From positions 1 through 37,245 of IMG/VR virus record IMGVR_UViG_3300049053_000025: a stretch of 37,245 bases of DNA; one strand, written 5' to 3'. The stretch is from a virus. A program made the position numbers and the translations under genes. Below, piece by piece: positions 15,957 to 24,008 of the stretch. Each line of letters starts with the position of its first letter. The first letter of the stretch is position 1. The notes under the pieces were generated by a model. The model was not told the DNA's origin. It worked only from the letters and a program-made list of their open reading frames with translations, and did not search any database.

Positions 15957-18760
15957 TGCCAAGCCTGCCCCCGCCCATCTGGGCCGACCTCTTCTACAGC
16001 GGGACCTGGAACGACATCAGCCGCGACGTGCGCGCCACGCAGACGCTGACCGTCACCCGGGGCCTGTCCTCGGAGTCGTCCTCCGTCGCGGAGCCGACAC
16101 AGGCCGAGTGCATCCTGAACAGCCGCGACAACCGGTACGCGCCCCGCAACCCCGAGTCGGACCTGCACGGGCTGATCGGCCGCAACACCGGTTTCCGTAT
16201 GGGCTACACGGTCGGCTCGCCGTGGGCTCAGATGGGAGGGGCCACCGGCGACAAGCTGTCCACGCCGGACGCCGCCGTGCTGGCCGTCACCGACCTGGAC
16301 CTGCGCATCGACGTCGCCCTGGAGGACTGGACGGCACAGTGCGAGCTGGCCGGCCGCTACACGGTCACCGGGGACAACCGAAGCTGGGCGCTGGCCATCG
16401 CGGGCACGGGCCAGGCGCAGTTCCTGTGGTCCCCGGACGGAACCCTTGCCAGCCGGATCGCCCAGTTCTCCACCATCCCGATCGCGGCGTACAACGGGCA
16501 GCGCCTGGCCCTGCGCGTCACCCTCGACGTGAACAACGGGGCGGGCGGCTACGAACTGCGCTTCTACACCGGGCGCACGGTCGACGACACCGAATGGCAC
16601 CTCCTCGGCGACCCGATCACCGGCGCCTCGACGACCGCGGTGTTCGACGGCACCGCCGGTATCGAACTCGGCGACATCGCGAGCCTGACGGATCCCGGCC
16701 TGAACGGGAAGCTGTACGCCTTCCAGCTGCGCAGCGGCATCGCCGGAACCAAGGTGGTGGACATGGCGGTGTCCGCGGGCACGGCCGGCGGCACGTCCTT
16801 CACCGGGGCCACCGGCGAGACGTGGACCGTGGCGGGCGGCGCCACCCTCACCAACAAGCACATCCGCATGTCCGGGGAGGTGCCCGCCTGGCCGCCCACC
16901 CGGGACCTGTCAGGCAACGACAACTACGTCAGCATCACCCCGGCCGGCGTCACCCGCCGCATGGACGCCGGCAACAAGCCCGTCGACTCCGCCCTGCTCA
17001 GGTACATCAAGGCGAACCAGCCGATCGAGTGCTGGCCGCTCACCGACGGCGAGGAAACCGACAACCGGGGCGGCTCCAGCCTGGTCGGCGGCCAGGACAT
17101 GGTCGTTCAGCTGACGTTGGGGCAGGTCACGCCGGAGTGGGCCAGCCAGTCGCTGGCCGACTGGCTTGAGCCGGTCGTCACCCTCAAAAGGGGCAGCCAT
17201 GGCAACATCTCCGGCGGCGTACCGAACAGCACCTCAGCGGCCGCCGCATGGTCGGTGGACTACTTCTTCAAGGCCGGTGGCGAAGGCGACTTCGGCACGA
17301 TGGAGATCAGCGACCGTGGCGCGGGAACCGACACCGACAACCTGGTCTACTTCCAGATCTCCGCCGATGAGGAGCTGGACAGCATCGCCGTGTACCGGTT
17401 CTCGCGAGGCGACACGTCCTCATCGTTCACTCAGATCGCCGACGTGACCAGCCCGGGCGTCTTCGACGGGAAGATGCATCACGTCCGCTTCAGCGTGGAT
17501 CCCGGCGCCACGGACACCACGTGGGCCGTCTACGTCGACGGCGCATCGGCAGCCTCGGGCACACTGAGCGGCATCGTCGTCAAGGCGGTACGGACCATCT
17601 TGTTCGCCTGGAGCCTGAGCCCTGTCGGCGTCGAGAAGACCGATGAGCAGCTGGGCTACATCACCTACTGGGACGGCACCGGGCCGACTGCCGCCGATAT
17701 CTGGGACGCCGCAACCGGCTTCCAGGGCGAGAAGGCCGGCGCCCGCATCGAGCGCCTGGCCGCCGAGAACGGCTACGCGGCCACGGTCGCCGGGGAGAGC
17801 GTGTTCCAGCAGCCCATGGGCATCCAGGGGCAGAAGAAGCTGCTGGAGCTGATGAACGAAGCCTCCCGCACGAACTTCGGCTACCTGCTGGACGCCCGGG
17901 ACCGGGCCGAGGTCATCCACCGCGGTCAGTCGACGCTGTGGAACCAGACGCCCGCGCTCACCTTGGACTACTCCGCCGGCCTCATCTCCCCGCCCTTCAA
18001 GCCGGTCGATGACGACAAGCTCACCGAGAACGACATCTCGGTGAAGCGGGAGTTCGGATCGGTGCCCGCCAGGGAGGTCCTCGAAGAGGGCGCCCTGTCC
18101 GTTCTGGCCCCGGAGGACGGCGGGGTGGGTCGCTACGACAAGGCCTACACGTACAGCGTCGAGACGGACGCTCAGGCCCGCCAGGTCGCCGGGATGCGGC
18201 TGCACCTCGGCACCTACAACGGGGTGCGCTACGCCCGCCTCACCCTGAACCTGGCGAACTCCCGGGTGTACGCCCTCATCGACGACATCCTCCGTGTCGA
18301 CGTCGGCGACAAGATCCGGCTCACGAACCTGCCCGCCGACCACGGCCCCGACGACGTCGACGTCCTGGTCGCCGGATACACCGAGGAAGCCGGCCCAGAC
18401 GCGTGGCTGATCACCTTCAACTGCGTGCCCGGCGAACCGTGGACGGCCGGCGTCGTCGACTCCACCACCTACGGGCGCGCCGACACCGGCGGCTGCGAGC
18501 TCGCCGAGGACCTGGACGCCTCAGAGACCGCCGTGGACGTCCTCACGACGGGCCTGGCCCGGTGGATCGACTCCGCCACCTACCCGGCTGATTTCCCCTT
18601 CGACGTCCGCACCGGGGGCGAGGTGATGCGGGTAACCGCCTGCACGGGTACCACGACGTCACAGACGTTCACAGTGACCCGCTCCATCAACGGCGTGACC
18701 AAGTCCCATTCCAGCGGCCAGCCGATCAGCCTGGCTAATCCCGTCTACGTGGCGATGTAG
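15956..18760 (+). CDS. Large tail-tip protein with LamG-like insertions (Dit/Tal fusion-like)
   Basis: ATG 15956 overlaps the tape measure stop; 934 residues. The N-terminus WADLFYSGTWNDISRDV, then ILNSRDNRYAPRNPES, is the start of actinophage minor tail proteins that form the distal tail. Two beta-rich regions with concanavalin/laminin-G character follow (about 95-310 and 385-560; for example YELRFYTGRTVDDTEWHLLG and GKMHHVRFSVDPGATDTTWA), probably sugar-binding. The C-terminal third (ERLAAENGYAAT to ITFNCVPGEPW) is tail-hub-like. No separate Dit gene is seen, so this one protein probably serves as both distal tail and hub. It is the best candidate for host cell-wall binding. Confidence 0.8.
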   Translation: MPSLPPPIWADLFYSGTWNDISRDVRATQTLTVTRGLSSESSSVAEPTQAECILNSRDNRYAPRNPESDLHGLIGRNTGFRMGYTVGSPWAQMGGATGDKLSTPDAAVLAVTDLDLRIDVALEDWTAQCELAGRYTVTGDNRSWALAIAGTGQAQFLWSPDGTLASRIAQFSTIPIAAYNGQRLALRVTLDVNNGAGGYELRFYTGRTVDDTEWHLLGDPITGASTTAVFDGTAGIELGDIASLTDPGLNGKLYAFQLRSGIAGTKVVDMAVSAGTAGGTSFTGATGETWTVAGGATLTNKHIRMSGEVPAWPPTRDLSGNDNYVSITPAGVTRRMDAGNKPVDSALLRYIKANQPIECWPLTDGEETDNRGGSSLVGGQDMVVQLTLGQVTPEWASQSLADWLEPVVTLKRGSHGNISGGVPNSTSAAAAWSVDYFFKAGGEGDFGTMEISDRGAGTDTDNLVYFQISADEELDSIAVYRFSRGDTSSSFTQIADVTSPGVFDGKMHHVRFSVDPGATDTTWAVYVDGASAASGTLSGIVVKAVRTILFAWSLSPVGVEKTDEQLGYITYWDGTGPTAADIWDAATGFQGEKAGARIERLAAENGYAATVAGESVFQQPMGIQGQKKLLELMNEASRTNFGYLLDARDRAEVIHRGQSTLWNQTPALTLDYSAGLISPPFKPVDDDKLTENDISVKREFGSVPAREVLEEGALSVLAPEDGGVGRYDKAYTYSVETDAQARQVAGMRLHLGTYNGVRYARLTLNLANSRVYALIDDILRVDVGDKIRLTNLPADHGPDDVDVLVAGYTEEAGPDAWLITFNCVPGEPWTAGVVDSTTYGRADTGGCELAEDLDASETAVDVLTTGLARWIDSATYPADFPFDVRTGGEVMRVTACTGTTTSQTFTVTRSINGVTKSHSSGQPISLANPVYVAM

Positions 18761-18769
18761 GAGGCGACG

Positions 18770-19180
18770 GTGACCGTATGGCTCGGCGGAATGCGCATTA
18801 CAGCCGACCGGCTCAACGACTACTCCCTGGACGCGGAAACCACCTCCGGCCTGGTCGCCGCCACCGACTTTTCGGTGAACAACTTCTGGGCCAACCGCCG
18901 AGCCGGGACAGTCGAGCTGAACATGTACCTCCTGTACTCCGGGGGCGGCATCAGCATCATCTCCGGCGGCAACATCGCCGACACCCAGTGCTGCACAGTC
19001 CCGTCCGGGTGGCGGCCCAACTCGGCATCCATCATCAACGGATCGTGGGACGACGGAACATCGTCGGGCGGCTTCGTCCTCGGCACGGACGGCGTCTGCA
19101 CCCTGCGTACCTCGAACGGGTCGGCCATCGCGAGCGGCCGCAACCTACGCCTCCACGTCGTCTTCAACCAGGAGCCCTAA
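18770..19180 (+). CDS. Minor tail / baseplate protein, 136 aa
   Basis: GTG 18770 after GGAGGCGAC, 9 nt past the tail-tip gene. The N-terminus GGMRITADRLND is typical of actinophage baseplate or fibre attachment proteins; the rest is beta-rich (VELNMYLLYSGGGISIISGG) and ends RLHVVFNQEP. It is probably a small tail-tip appendage, possibly a receptor-binding head domain. Function by position. Confidence 0.7.
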   Translation: MTVWLGGMRITADRLNDYSLDAETTSGLVAATDFSVNNFWANRRAGTVELNMYLLYSGGGISIISGGNIADTQCCTVPSGWRPNSASIINGSWDDGTSSGGFVLGTDGVCTLRTSNGSAIASGRNLRLHVVFNQEP

Positions 19181-19182
19181 CG

Positions 19183-19437
19183 ATGTCCTACGGAACCCCG
19201 ACCGAGACCGGACAGGCCGAATACAAGCTCACCTTGCACAGCGCCGAGCTGGCCGGCGAGTACGGAGTCACCATCACCTGTGTGGCCACCAGCGACAACA
19301 ACAACCACCCCGCCGTAGAGGGCATCTTCCAGAAGTTCATCGACTTCATCGGCGACGGCGGGGACAACTTCACCATCGCGCCCTACGGAACCTCACGGAC
19401 CCGGCACTACACCGAGTACGCGACACCCAACGCCTGA
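19183..19437 (+). CDS. Small tail-region protein, 84 aa
   Basis: ATG 19183, 2 nt after the previous stop, with CAGGAG inside the preceding gene. The product has a beta pattern (EYKLTLHSAELAGEYGVTI) and ends in an exposed polar tail with aromatic residues (TRHYTEYATPNA). No family recognised. Coupling to the tail genes suggests a structural or tail-tip role. Confidence 0.6.
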   Translation: MSYGTPTETGQAEYKLTLHSAELAGEYGVTITCVATSDNNNHPAVEGIFQKFIDFIGDGGDNFTIAPYGTSRTRHYTEYATPNA

Positions 19438-19497
19438 CCCGCTCCGCCCCGCGCCCCGCGCCCAACGGCCGGGGCCTTCCTCATGTCTGGAGGCCAC

Positions 19498-19767
19498 ATG
19501 GCCAACCAACCCACACCGTCCGTCGGGCGGATCGTCCACTACGTCAGCCACGGCACCCCGGTCCGCGAGGACGGCACGCAGGCCTACACGACGCAGTGCC
19601 GCGCAGCGATCATCACCGCTGTCGGCGACGACCCGGACATCGTCGGCGTGGCCGTCCTGAACCCGACGGGCATGTTCTTCCACGAGGCGGTCGGCCACTT
19701 CGAACCCGAGGAACCCGCCGACCTCCGCCACGCGGGCGGCACCTGGCACTGGCCGGAGCGTGTCTGA
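19498..19767 (+). CDS. Conserved phage protein, 89 aa
   Basis: ATG 19498 with GGAGG 7 nt upstream. The sequence opens SVGRIVHYVSHGTPVREDGT, then TTQCRAAIITAV and GVAVLNPTGMFFHE, a pattern I know from many Streptomyces phages and prophages, where it lies just before the endolysin. Function is unknown; it may be a small SH3-like or beta-barrel protein. The stop overlaps the endolysin ATG. Confidence 0.7.
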   Translation: MANQPTPSVGRIVHYVSHGTPVREDGTQAYTTQCRAAIITAVGDDPDIVGVAVLNPTGMFFHEAVGHFEPEEPADLRHAGGTWHWPERV

Positions 19768-20495
19768 TGGCTACTCCCCTGACCCCGTCGACGTTCCTGG
19801 CGAAGCTGCGCGCCGAAGGCGTGAAGGTCCAAGAACACGGCGACTGGCGCACCCACAACCGGGCCGGACACGGCACGTGGGGGCCCGTGCACGGCGTGAT
19901 GATCCACCACACCGTCACCAAGGGCACCACGAACACGGTCAAGATCTGCACCGACGGCTACTCGGGACTGCCCGGCCCGCTGTGCCACGGCGTCATCGCC
20001 AAGGACGGCACCGTCCACCTCATCGGCTACGGCCGCGCCAACCACGCCGGGCTGGGTGACGACGACGTCCTCCAGGCGGTCATCGCCGAGAAGCCGCTCC
20101 CGGCAGCGAACGAGGCGAACACCGACGGCAACGCCCGTTTCTACGGCTTCGAGTGCGAGAACCTCGGCGACGGCAAGGACCCGTGGCCCGCCGTCCAGGT
20201 CGAGGCGATCGTCCGCACGGCCGCCGCCATCTGCCGGGCGCACGGCTGGGGCGAGGACGGCGACACCTCCGTCATCGGCCACAAGGAATGGCAGCCCGGA
20301 AAGGTCGACCCGCGCGGCCCCGGGGTATCCATGCCGGACATCCGTAAGCGCGTGGTCGAGCGGCTCAAGCATGCGGCCGGCTGGTCACCCAGCACACCCA
20401 CACCGAAGCCGGAGCCGAAGCCGAAGCCGACTGTCGAGGAGCGGCTGACCGCTCTGGAGAAGCGCGTCACCGCGCTGGAGAAGAAGGGTTCCTGA
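19767..20495 (+). CDS. Endolysin: N-acetylmuramoyl-L-alanine amidase
   Basis: ATG 19767 overlaps the previous stop (TGATG); 242 residues. Amidase_2/PGRP-type catalytic domain at about 5-205: H47 in GVMIHHTV, H172 in VIGHKEW and D181 in KVDPRGP are the likely zinc ligands, and K179 lies where the T7 lysozyme lysine sits. It cuts the bond between N-acetylmuramic acid and L-alanine of peptidoglycan. A Pro/Lys/Glu linker (TPKPEPKPKPT) leads to a short coiled coil with the repeat LTALEKRVTALEKK, with no ordinary cell-wall-binding domain; the coil may oligomerise it. No signal peptide, so it needs the holin that follows. Confidence 0.92.
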   Translation: MATPLTPSTFLAKLRAEGVKVQEHGDWRTHNRAGHGTWGPVHGVMIHHTVTKGTTNTVKICTDGYSGLPGPLCHGVIAKDGTVHLIGYGRANHAGLGDDDVLQAVIAEKPLPAANEANTDGNARFYGFECENLGDGKDPWPAVQVEAIVRTAAAICRAHGWGEDGDTSVIGHKEWQPGKVDPRGPGVSMPDIRKRVVERLKHAAGWSPSTPTPKPEPKPKPTVEERLTALEKRVTALEKKGS

Positions 20496-20497
20496 CC

Positions 20498-20713
20498 ATG
20501 CCCAACGCGCCTGTCGAGAAGAAGGTGAAGGCGGCCACGACCGCCACGTTCCTCGTCTCGCTCGTCATCGCCGTCCTCAACTCGATCGCCGCCGACAGCA
20601 CCCTGCTGGACCCGCTGCCCGCCTGGCTGCAGGCCATCGTCATCGCCCTCGTACCCACCGGCCTCACGTTCCTGTCCGGCTGGCAGGCCAAGCACACCCC
20701 GCGCATCCAGTAG
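20498..20713 (+). CDS. Holin, two membrane spans
   Basis: ATG 20498, 2 nt after the endolysin; 71 residues. Two hydrophobic segments (TATFLVSLVIAVLNSIAA and LQAIVIALVPTGLTFLSGW) are joined by a short polar turn, with charged ends (PVEKKVK and KHTPRIQ). Size, topology and place identify a small holin that opens the membrane for the amidase. Holin families are diverse, so the subclass is not named. Confidence 0.82.
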   Translation: MPNAPVEKKVKAATTATFLVSLVIAVLNSIAADSTLLDPLPAWLQAIVIALVPTGLTFLSGWQAKHTPRIQ

Positions 20714-20722
20714 GGAGCCACC

Positions 20723-20992
20723 TTGGACGCCACCACCATCGGCGCAGTACTCGCGCTCGCTGGGGTCCTGTCCGGCTCGGTGGTGGCGTACCTCGGCAAG
20801 CGGGGCGAGCTCGCAACCACCCGCATGAACTCGGAGATTGATCAGATTCAGGAAGAGCGTGACGGGCTGCGTGCGCAGCTCGCCGCGCGCGACGCCAGGG
20901 TCGGCGAGCTGCTCAAGCAGCAGGGCGAGGACTACGTGACGATCGCCAAACTCCGCCGACAAGTCATCGACCTTGGAGGCGATCCACTGTGA
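20723..20992 (+). CDS. Membrane protein with coiled coil, lysis-associated
   Basis: TTG 20723 is chosen because GGGAG lies 6 nt before it. The 89-residue product has one N-terminal span (IGAVLALAGVLSGSVVAYL) and then a long charged coiled coil (EIDQIQEERDGLRAQLAARD, GELLKQQ). This is common next to actinophage holins as a second holin-like or lysis-regulating protein. Its stop overlaps the next GTG. Confidence 0.65.
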   Translation: MDATTIGAVLALAGVLSGSVVAYLGKRGELATTRMNSEIDQIQEERDGLRAQLAARDARVGELLKQQGEDYVTIAKLRRQVIDLGGDPL

Positions 20993-21636
20993 CCCGTGCT
21001 GAACGGGCCCTCGCCGGGCGCTGGCGGTGGATCGCCGTCTTCTGCTGGCTGCTGGCACTCTCCGGACTCGCCGTCGTCGGCTGGTCCTGGTACAACCAGC
21101 TCGCCGACGAAGCCGACCGGCGCGGCCAAGCGGTCAGCGTCCTCGCCTCCGACGTCCGCGTCCTACGCGAGCAGGTCAAGGCCGCCGGTGAGACACCGAA
21201 GGCCCCCGACCCGAGCCAGGCCGTCGAAGACCTCGACGACCGCACCCGGGTGCCCGTACCCATCCCCGGGCCTCGAGGACCCCAGGGCGAGCAAGGAGAG
21301 CCCGGGAAGACGGGGCCGTCGGGGGCGCCCGGCAAGGACGGCGAGGACGGCACCGACTCGACTGTCCCCGGCCCGTCGGGACCACCCGGCCCTGCGGGAG
21401 CCGACTCCACCGTCCCGGGCCCGAGCGGGCCGCCAGGCCGCGATGGACGCGACGGCGCCGACGGCGCCGACGGCAAGGATGGCCAGACCTGCCCCGACGG
21501 CTACAGCCTCCAGCCCCCGCCGGACGACCCCGACGCGCTCGTCTGCCGCAGAGACAGCGCACCCACTCCTGAACCCACCGACGACGGCGGGCTGCTCTCC
21601 ATGGCCCTCGACCCGTACCGCCGGCAGTACCCGTGA
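20989..21636 (+). CDS. Membrane-anchored collagen-like protein
   Basis: GTG 20989 overlaps the previous stop; 215 residues. One membrane span near 15-32 (AVFCWLLALSGLAVVGW), a short helical stretch, then Gly-X-Y triplets from about residue 90 to 165 (GPRGPQGEQGEPGKTGPSG and on). The triplets are broken by two copies of DSTVPGPSGPPG. A Cys-containing tail (TCPDGY, LVCRRD) ends it. Collagen-like repeats usually occur in phage tail fibres; here the protein is tethered to a membrane and encoded in the lysis cassette. Function unknown; a terminator follows at once. Confidence 0.7.
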   Translation: MTRAERALAGRWRWIAVFCWLLALSGLAVVGWSWYNQLADEADRRGQAVSVLASDVRVLREQVKAAGETPKAPDPSQAVEDLDDRTRVPVPIPGPRGPQGEQGEPGKTGPSGAPGKDGEDGTDSTVPGPSGPPGPAGADSTVPGPSGPPGRDGRDGADGADGKDGQTCPDGYSLQPPPDDPDALVCRRDSAPTPEPTDDGGLLSMALDPYRRQYP

Positions 21637-21642
21637 ACGACC

Positions 21643-21679
21643 GCGGCCTCACTCTCCTTCGGGAGGGTGGGGCCGCTTT
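21643..21679 (+). terminator. Late-operon terminator with UUCG loop
   Basis: GCGGCCTCACTCTCC (21643-21657) pairs with 21662-21676 over 15 bp, including two G-U pairs, around a TTCG loop, followed by TTT. It closes the late transcription unit and faces the oppositely transcribed CYTH gene. Confidence 0.88.
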
Positions 21680-21692
21680 CGTGCGTCTGGGG

Positions 21693-22247
21693 TCAGCCGC
21701 GCTGTGCGGCCACGGCTCCCGTGTACGTCTCTCGTGTCAGATCTTCCGCACCAATACCGAGCTCGGCGAGCACCGCGCGGATGTCGTCGAGGGCGGCGGC
21801 CACATCGTCTTCACTGACGAGGGTCTCGACTTCCAGGAAGGTGCCATCGATCTCCGGCACCCGCACCAGCGTGGCGAGCATCTTACGGCCGCGAGCGGTG
21901 AAGTCGTAGTTCCGGCACCGCTTCTCGAACGCGATGAGCACCACGTGACCGAGGCCCTGCAGAATGGCGTGCGCCTGGTCGGCGTCCTCGACACGGGTCT
22001 CGTGCTCGGGCTTCGACCCGGACGCCTCGTCGACGGCGGCATCCTTGTACGTGAGGAGCGTGTGGGTCCCGTCCGGGCCGTGCACCGTCCTCACCCGCAG
22101 CTCCTGGTCCCCCTTCTCCAGCGAGCCATCCGGCCGGTCGTAGTACGTGTCGCGGTACACATCAACCCGGGCCGTCGCGCGTTCGTCGAGCAGCCGCATC
22201 ACATGCTCGGGGGCGTGCACGCGGGCCTTCAACTCCGCCTCGATCAC
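21693..22247 (-). CDS. CYTH-domain protein (class IV adenylate cyclase / triphosphatase family)
   Basis: GTG at 22247 is chosen because GGAGGG lies just upstream and it starts right at the family's ExExK motif (IEAELKARV). The 184 residues keep the CYTH tunnel residues: LRVRTV, LLTYKDA, ETRVED, FEKRCRNYDF and the closing FLEVETL. CYTH enzymes bind nucleoside or organic triphosphates with divalent metals; members make cAMP (CyaB) or hydrolyse triphosphates. Which reaction applies cannot be told. It is 17 nt downstream of the XRE regulator gene and forms an operon with it, between lysis genes and attP, a usual place for lysogeny-expressed cargo. Confidence 0.82.
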   Translation of the reverse strand: MIEAELKARVHAPEHVMRLLDERATARVDVYRDTYYDRPDGSLEKGDQELRVRTVHGPDGTHTLLTYKDAAVDEASGSKPEHETRVEDADQAHAILQGLGHVVLIAFEKRCRNYDFTARGRKMLATLVRVPEIDGTFLEVETLVSEDDVAAALDDIRAVLAELGIGAEDLTRETYTGAVAAQRG

Positions 22248-22264
22248 CAGTGGTTCCCTCCTCG

Positions 22265-23116
22265 TCAGACCGTGCGCTGAGCGCCGTCGATGACCGCCTG
22301 AAACATCCTGCGGAACCCCCGGTACAGCGGGCCGTGCGGGGTCTCCATCACCTTGTACAGCGCCGACTCGTGGCCTTCCCATCCCGCGTCGAACGCGCCG
22401 ACGAACATCGTCCCGTCGGTGCGGATCACGCGCCAGGTCGGCAGCATCCGGTACCGCCACACGCTGACGTCACCGGCGTGCGCGAGCTCCCGAAGCCGCG
22501 CCTCGGCGAGTCGCACGCCGCCCGCGAGCGCCTCGGGGGACTCCCCGATTTCCGCCGCACGGCGAGCCAGTGCGTCGCTGTCGGGATCCAGGAGAGCAAC
22601 CCGGACACGGAGGCCCTTGCCGCCCTGCTCGCGCGGCAGACAAGCGCGCAGGAGCGAATCGTTGAGGCCAATCAGGCCGAGGCCACGCACGGCAAGCACG
22701 TCCAACTCCGTGGCTTCACGGGCCTGCTGCTGGATCTCCTCGGCCGCCGAGTTCTGCGCCGCGAACACGCGCACCACCTCGGGGAACGCGGCTAGGTCGA
22801 ACGCCGCGCCACCCGTCCGCTTCTCCCGGCCGGCGGCCAGCCCGAGGAGGTGGCGGGCGTCGTCGGGCATGTGCAGGCCGTCGGCGATCCGCTCGTACAC
22901 GTCCAGCCGCGACACCTCCCGGCGCCCGCTCATGATCTCCGAGACGCGGGCTTGGGTCATACCGGTGGCGGTGGCGATGCGGGCCTGGCTTGCGCCGGCG
23001 TAACGCTGCGCATGCCGGAACACGGCGCCTATGTCACGGGCTCTCAGGGACTGCCGTACCTCGGCTCGTTCCCATGCCCAGTCGGGCAGTCGGATCGGCT
23101 CCAGCGCGGTTCCCAT
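22265..23116 (-). CDS. XRE-type regulator with C-terminal sensor-like domain
   Basis: ATG 23116 has GGGGG 7-12 nt upstream; ATG 23155 is an in-frame alternative lying just downstream of a possible -10 (leaderless reading). From 23116 the protein has 283 residues. HTH region near 35-95: GASQARIATATGMTQARVSE then RREVSRLDVYERIADGL. The C-terminal half includes VALLDPDSDALARRAAEIG and WRYRMLPTWRVIRTDGTMFV, resembling PLD-like or DUF5919-type domains of Streptomyces regulators; I am not sure of the family. It probably controls its own operon with the CYTH enzyme through the dyad at 23141-23158. Confidence 0.78.
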   Translation of the reverse strand: MGTALEPIRLPDWAWERAEVRQSLRARDIGAVFRHAQRYAGASQARIATATGMTQARVSEIMSGRREVSRLDVYERIADGLHMPDDARHLLGLAAGREKRTGGAAFDLAAFPEVVRVFAAQNSAAEEIQQQAREATELDVLAVRGLGLIGLNDSLLRACLPREQGGKGLRVRVALLDPDSDALARRAAEIGESPEALAGGVRLAEARLRELAHAGDVSVWRYRMLPTWRVIRTDGTMFVGAFDAGWEGHESALYKVMETPHGPLYRGFRRMFQAVIDGAQRTV

Positions 23117-23140
23117 GGTGCGGCCCCCGGTATCGCGTGC

Positions 23141-23170
23141 GGGATGGAATCCCATCCCACGGTGAGATTA
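23141..23170 (-). promoter_or_regulatory. Dyad and -10 region of the XRE/CYTH operon
   Basis: GGGATGG-AATC-CCATCCC (23141-23158) is a perfect 7-bp dyad. On the minus strand TAATCT (23170-23165) is a good -10 hexamer placing transcription start within the dyad. That layout suits autorepression. No convincing -35 is seen. Confidence 0.5.
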
Positions 23171-23279
23171 CCGGTGGGGGATCGCGTCGACACCATCTGT
23201 CACACCACGGTGGTCAGATCACGAGCCCCGGCGACCGCTGACACGGCCCCGGGGTATGGCCGACTGGTTAGGAGTCGAC

Positions 23280-23666
23280 GTGCCACAAGGTAGCGGGCCA
23301 ACCCTCGCAACGGCAGAGCAGGATCAGGCTCCGCCGGACATCACCACCATGCGCGAGACCGTGAACCGGCTCCTCGACCCGGACGCAGTCCCCGAAGCAC
23401 TGCCCCCCGCCGGCGCCGAGCTGGAGACACTGACCGCGACGGTACGCGGGCACCTCGAGGTCCTCGCCCCCGAAGTCGAGGCAGCCGCCCGCAGGATCAA
23501 GGACAGCAGCCGCCGGTACGCCATCCTCGAATGTGTGTGGGAGGCGCGCAGCCGCCTGGAGGTCCAGCCGAACAGCAGGACCGGCGGCCTCATCGGACAC
23601 GCCCGGCGCCTGGCCCGCGTCCTCAACGCGCTATGCGACCACTACGAGCAGCTGAGCGGGAGCTGA
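23280..23666 (+). CDS. DUF6415-like protein
   Basis: GTG 23280 is chosen because AGGAG is at 23270-23274, 5 nt upstream. A longer reading from ATG 23256 would use that same stretch as coding and would hold a TTA codon at 23268. About 128 residues. TMRETVNRLLDPD, then ELETLTATVRGHLEVLAPEVE and GHARRLARVLNALCDHYEQL match the pattern I know as the Streptomyces DUF6415 group, small helical proteins of unknown function often beside XRE regulators. Divergent from the XRE/CYTH operon and probably sharing its control region. Confidence 0.7.
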   Translation: MPQGSGPTLATAEQDQAPPDITTMRETVNRLLDPDAVPEALPPAGAELETLTATVRGHLEVLAPEVEAAARRIKDSSRRYAILECVWEARSRLEVQPNSRTGGLIGHARRLARVLNALCDHYEQLSGS

Positions 23667-23668
23667 CC

Positions 23669-23878
23669 ATGGCATCCCGCACAACCGAGCAGCAGCACAG
23701 CCACGAGACGACCGAACAGGCGTGGAAGGCACTGCTCGACCACTACCCCGGCTGCCCGGCCTGCACGGCCGCAGACGACGAAGGCAGGAGCCTCAACACG
23801 CCGTGCGAGACCGGCGACCGCCTGTATCAGGAGTACCGGCAGGCGTGGCGAACCGCCCGCGGCAAGGAGACGCGATGA
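23669..23878 (+). CDS. Small Cys-containing protein, 69 aa
   Basis: ATG 23669 has GGGAG 5-9 nt upstream, inside the end of the previous gene. The product has HYPGCPACTAADDEGRSLNT, then PCETGDRLYQEYRQAWRTAR: three cysteines that could bind a metal and a helical end. Small proteins of this form accompany DUF6415-type genes in Streptomyces; function unknown. It overlaps the next gene by 4 nt (ATGA). Confidence 0.65.
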   Translation: MASRTTEQQHSHETTEQAWKALLDHYPGCPACTAADDEGRSLNTPCETGDRLYQEYRQAWRTARGKETR

Positions 23879-23997
23879 CGAAGACCATGCAGCCGAGCGC
23901 GGCCGTCCTGCGCATCCTCCTGTGCAACTGCGGAGGCAGCCCGATAGCCACACCCGACGGCTGGAAGTGCAGCGGCTGCGGCATCCCCCTCGGGTAG
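23875..23997 (+). CDS. Mini zinc-ribbon protein, 40 aa
   Basis: ATG 23875 overlaps the previous stop. The 40-residue product has CNCGG and CSGCG pairs 14 residues apart, the minimal zinc-ribbon layout, with GWKCSGCGIPLG at the end. It closes the three-gene unit 23280-23997, and two hairpin terminators follow. Probably structural zinc; no partner known. Confidence 0.6.
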   Translation: MTKTMQPSAAVLRILLCNCGGSPIATPDGWKCSGCGIPLG

Positions 23998-24008
23998 GCC
24001 CTTGAGCC

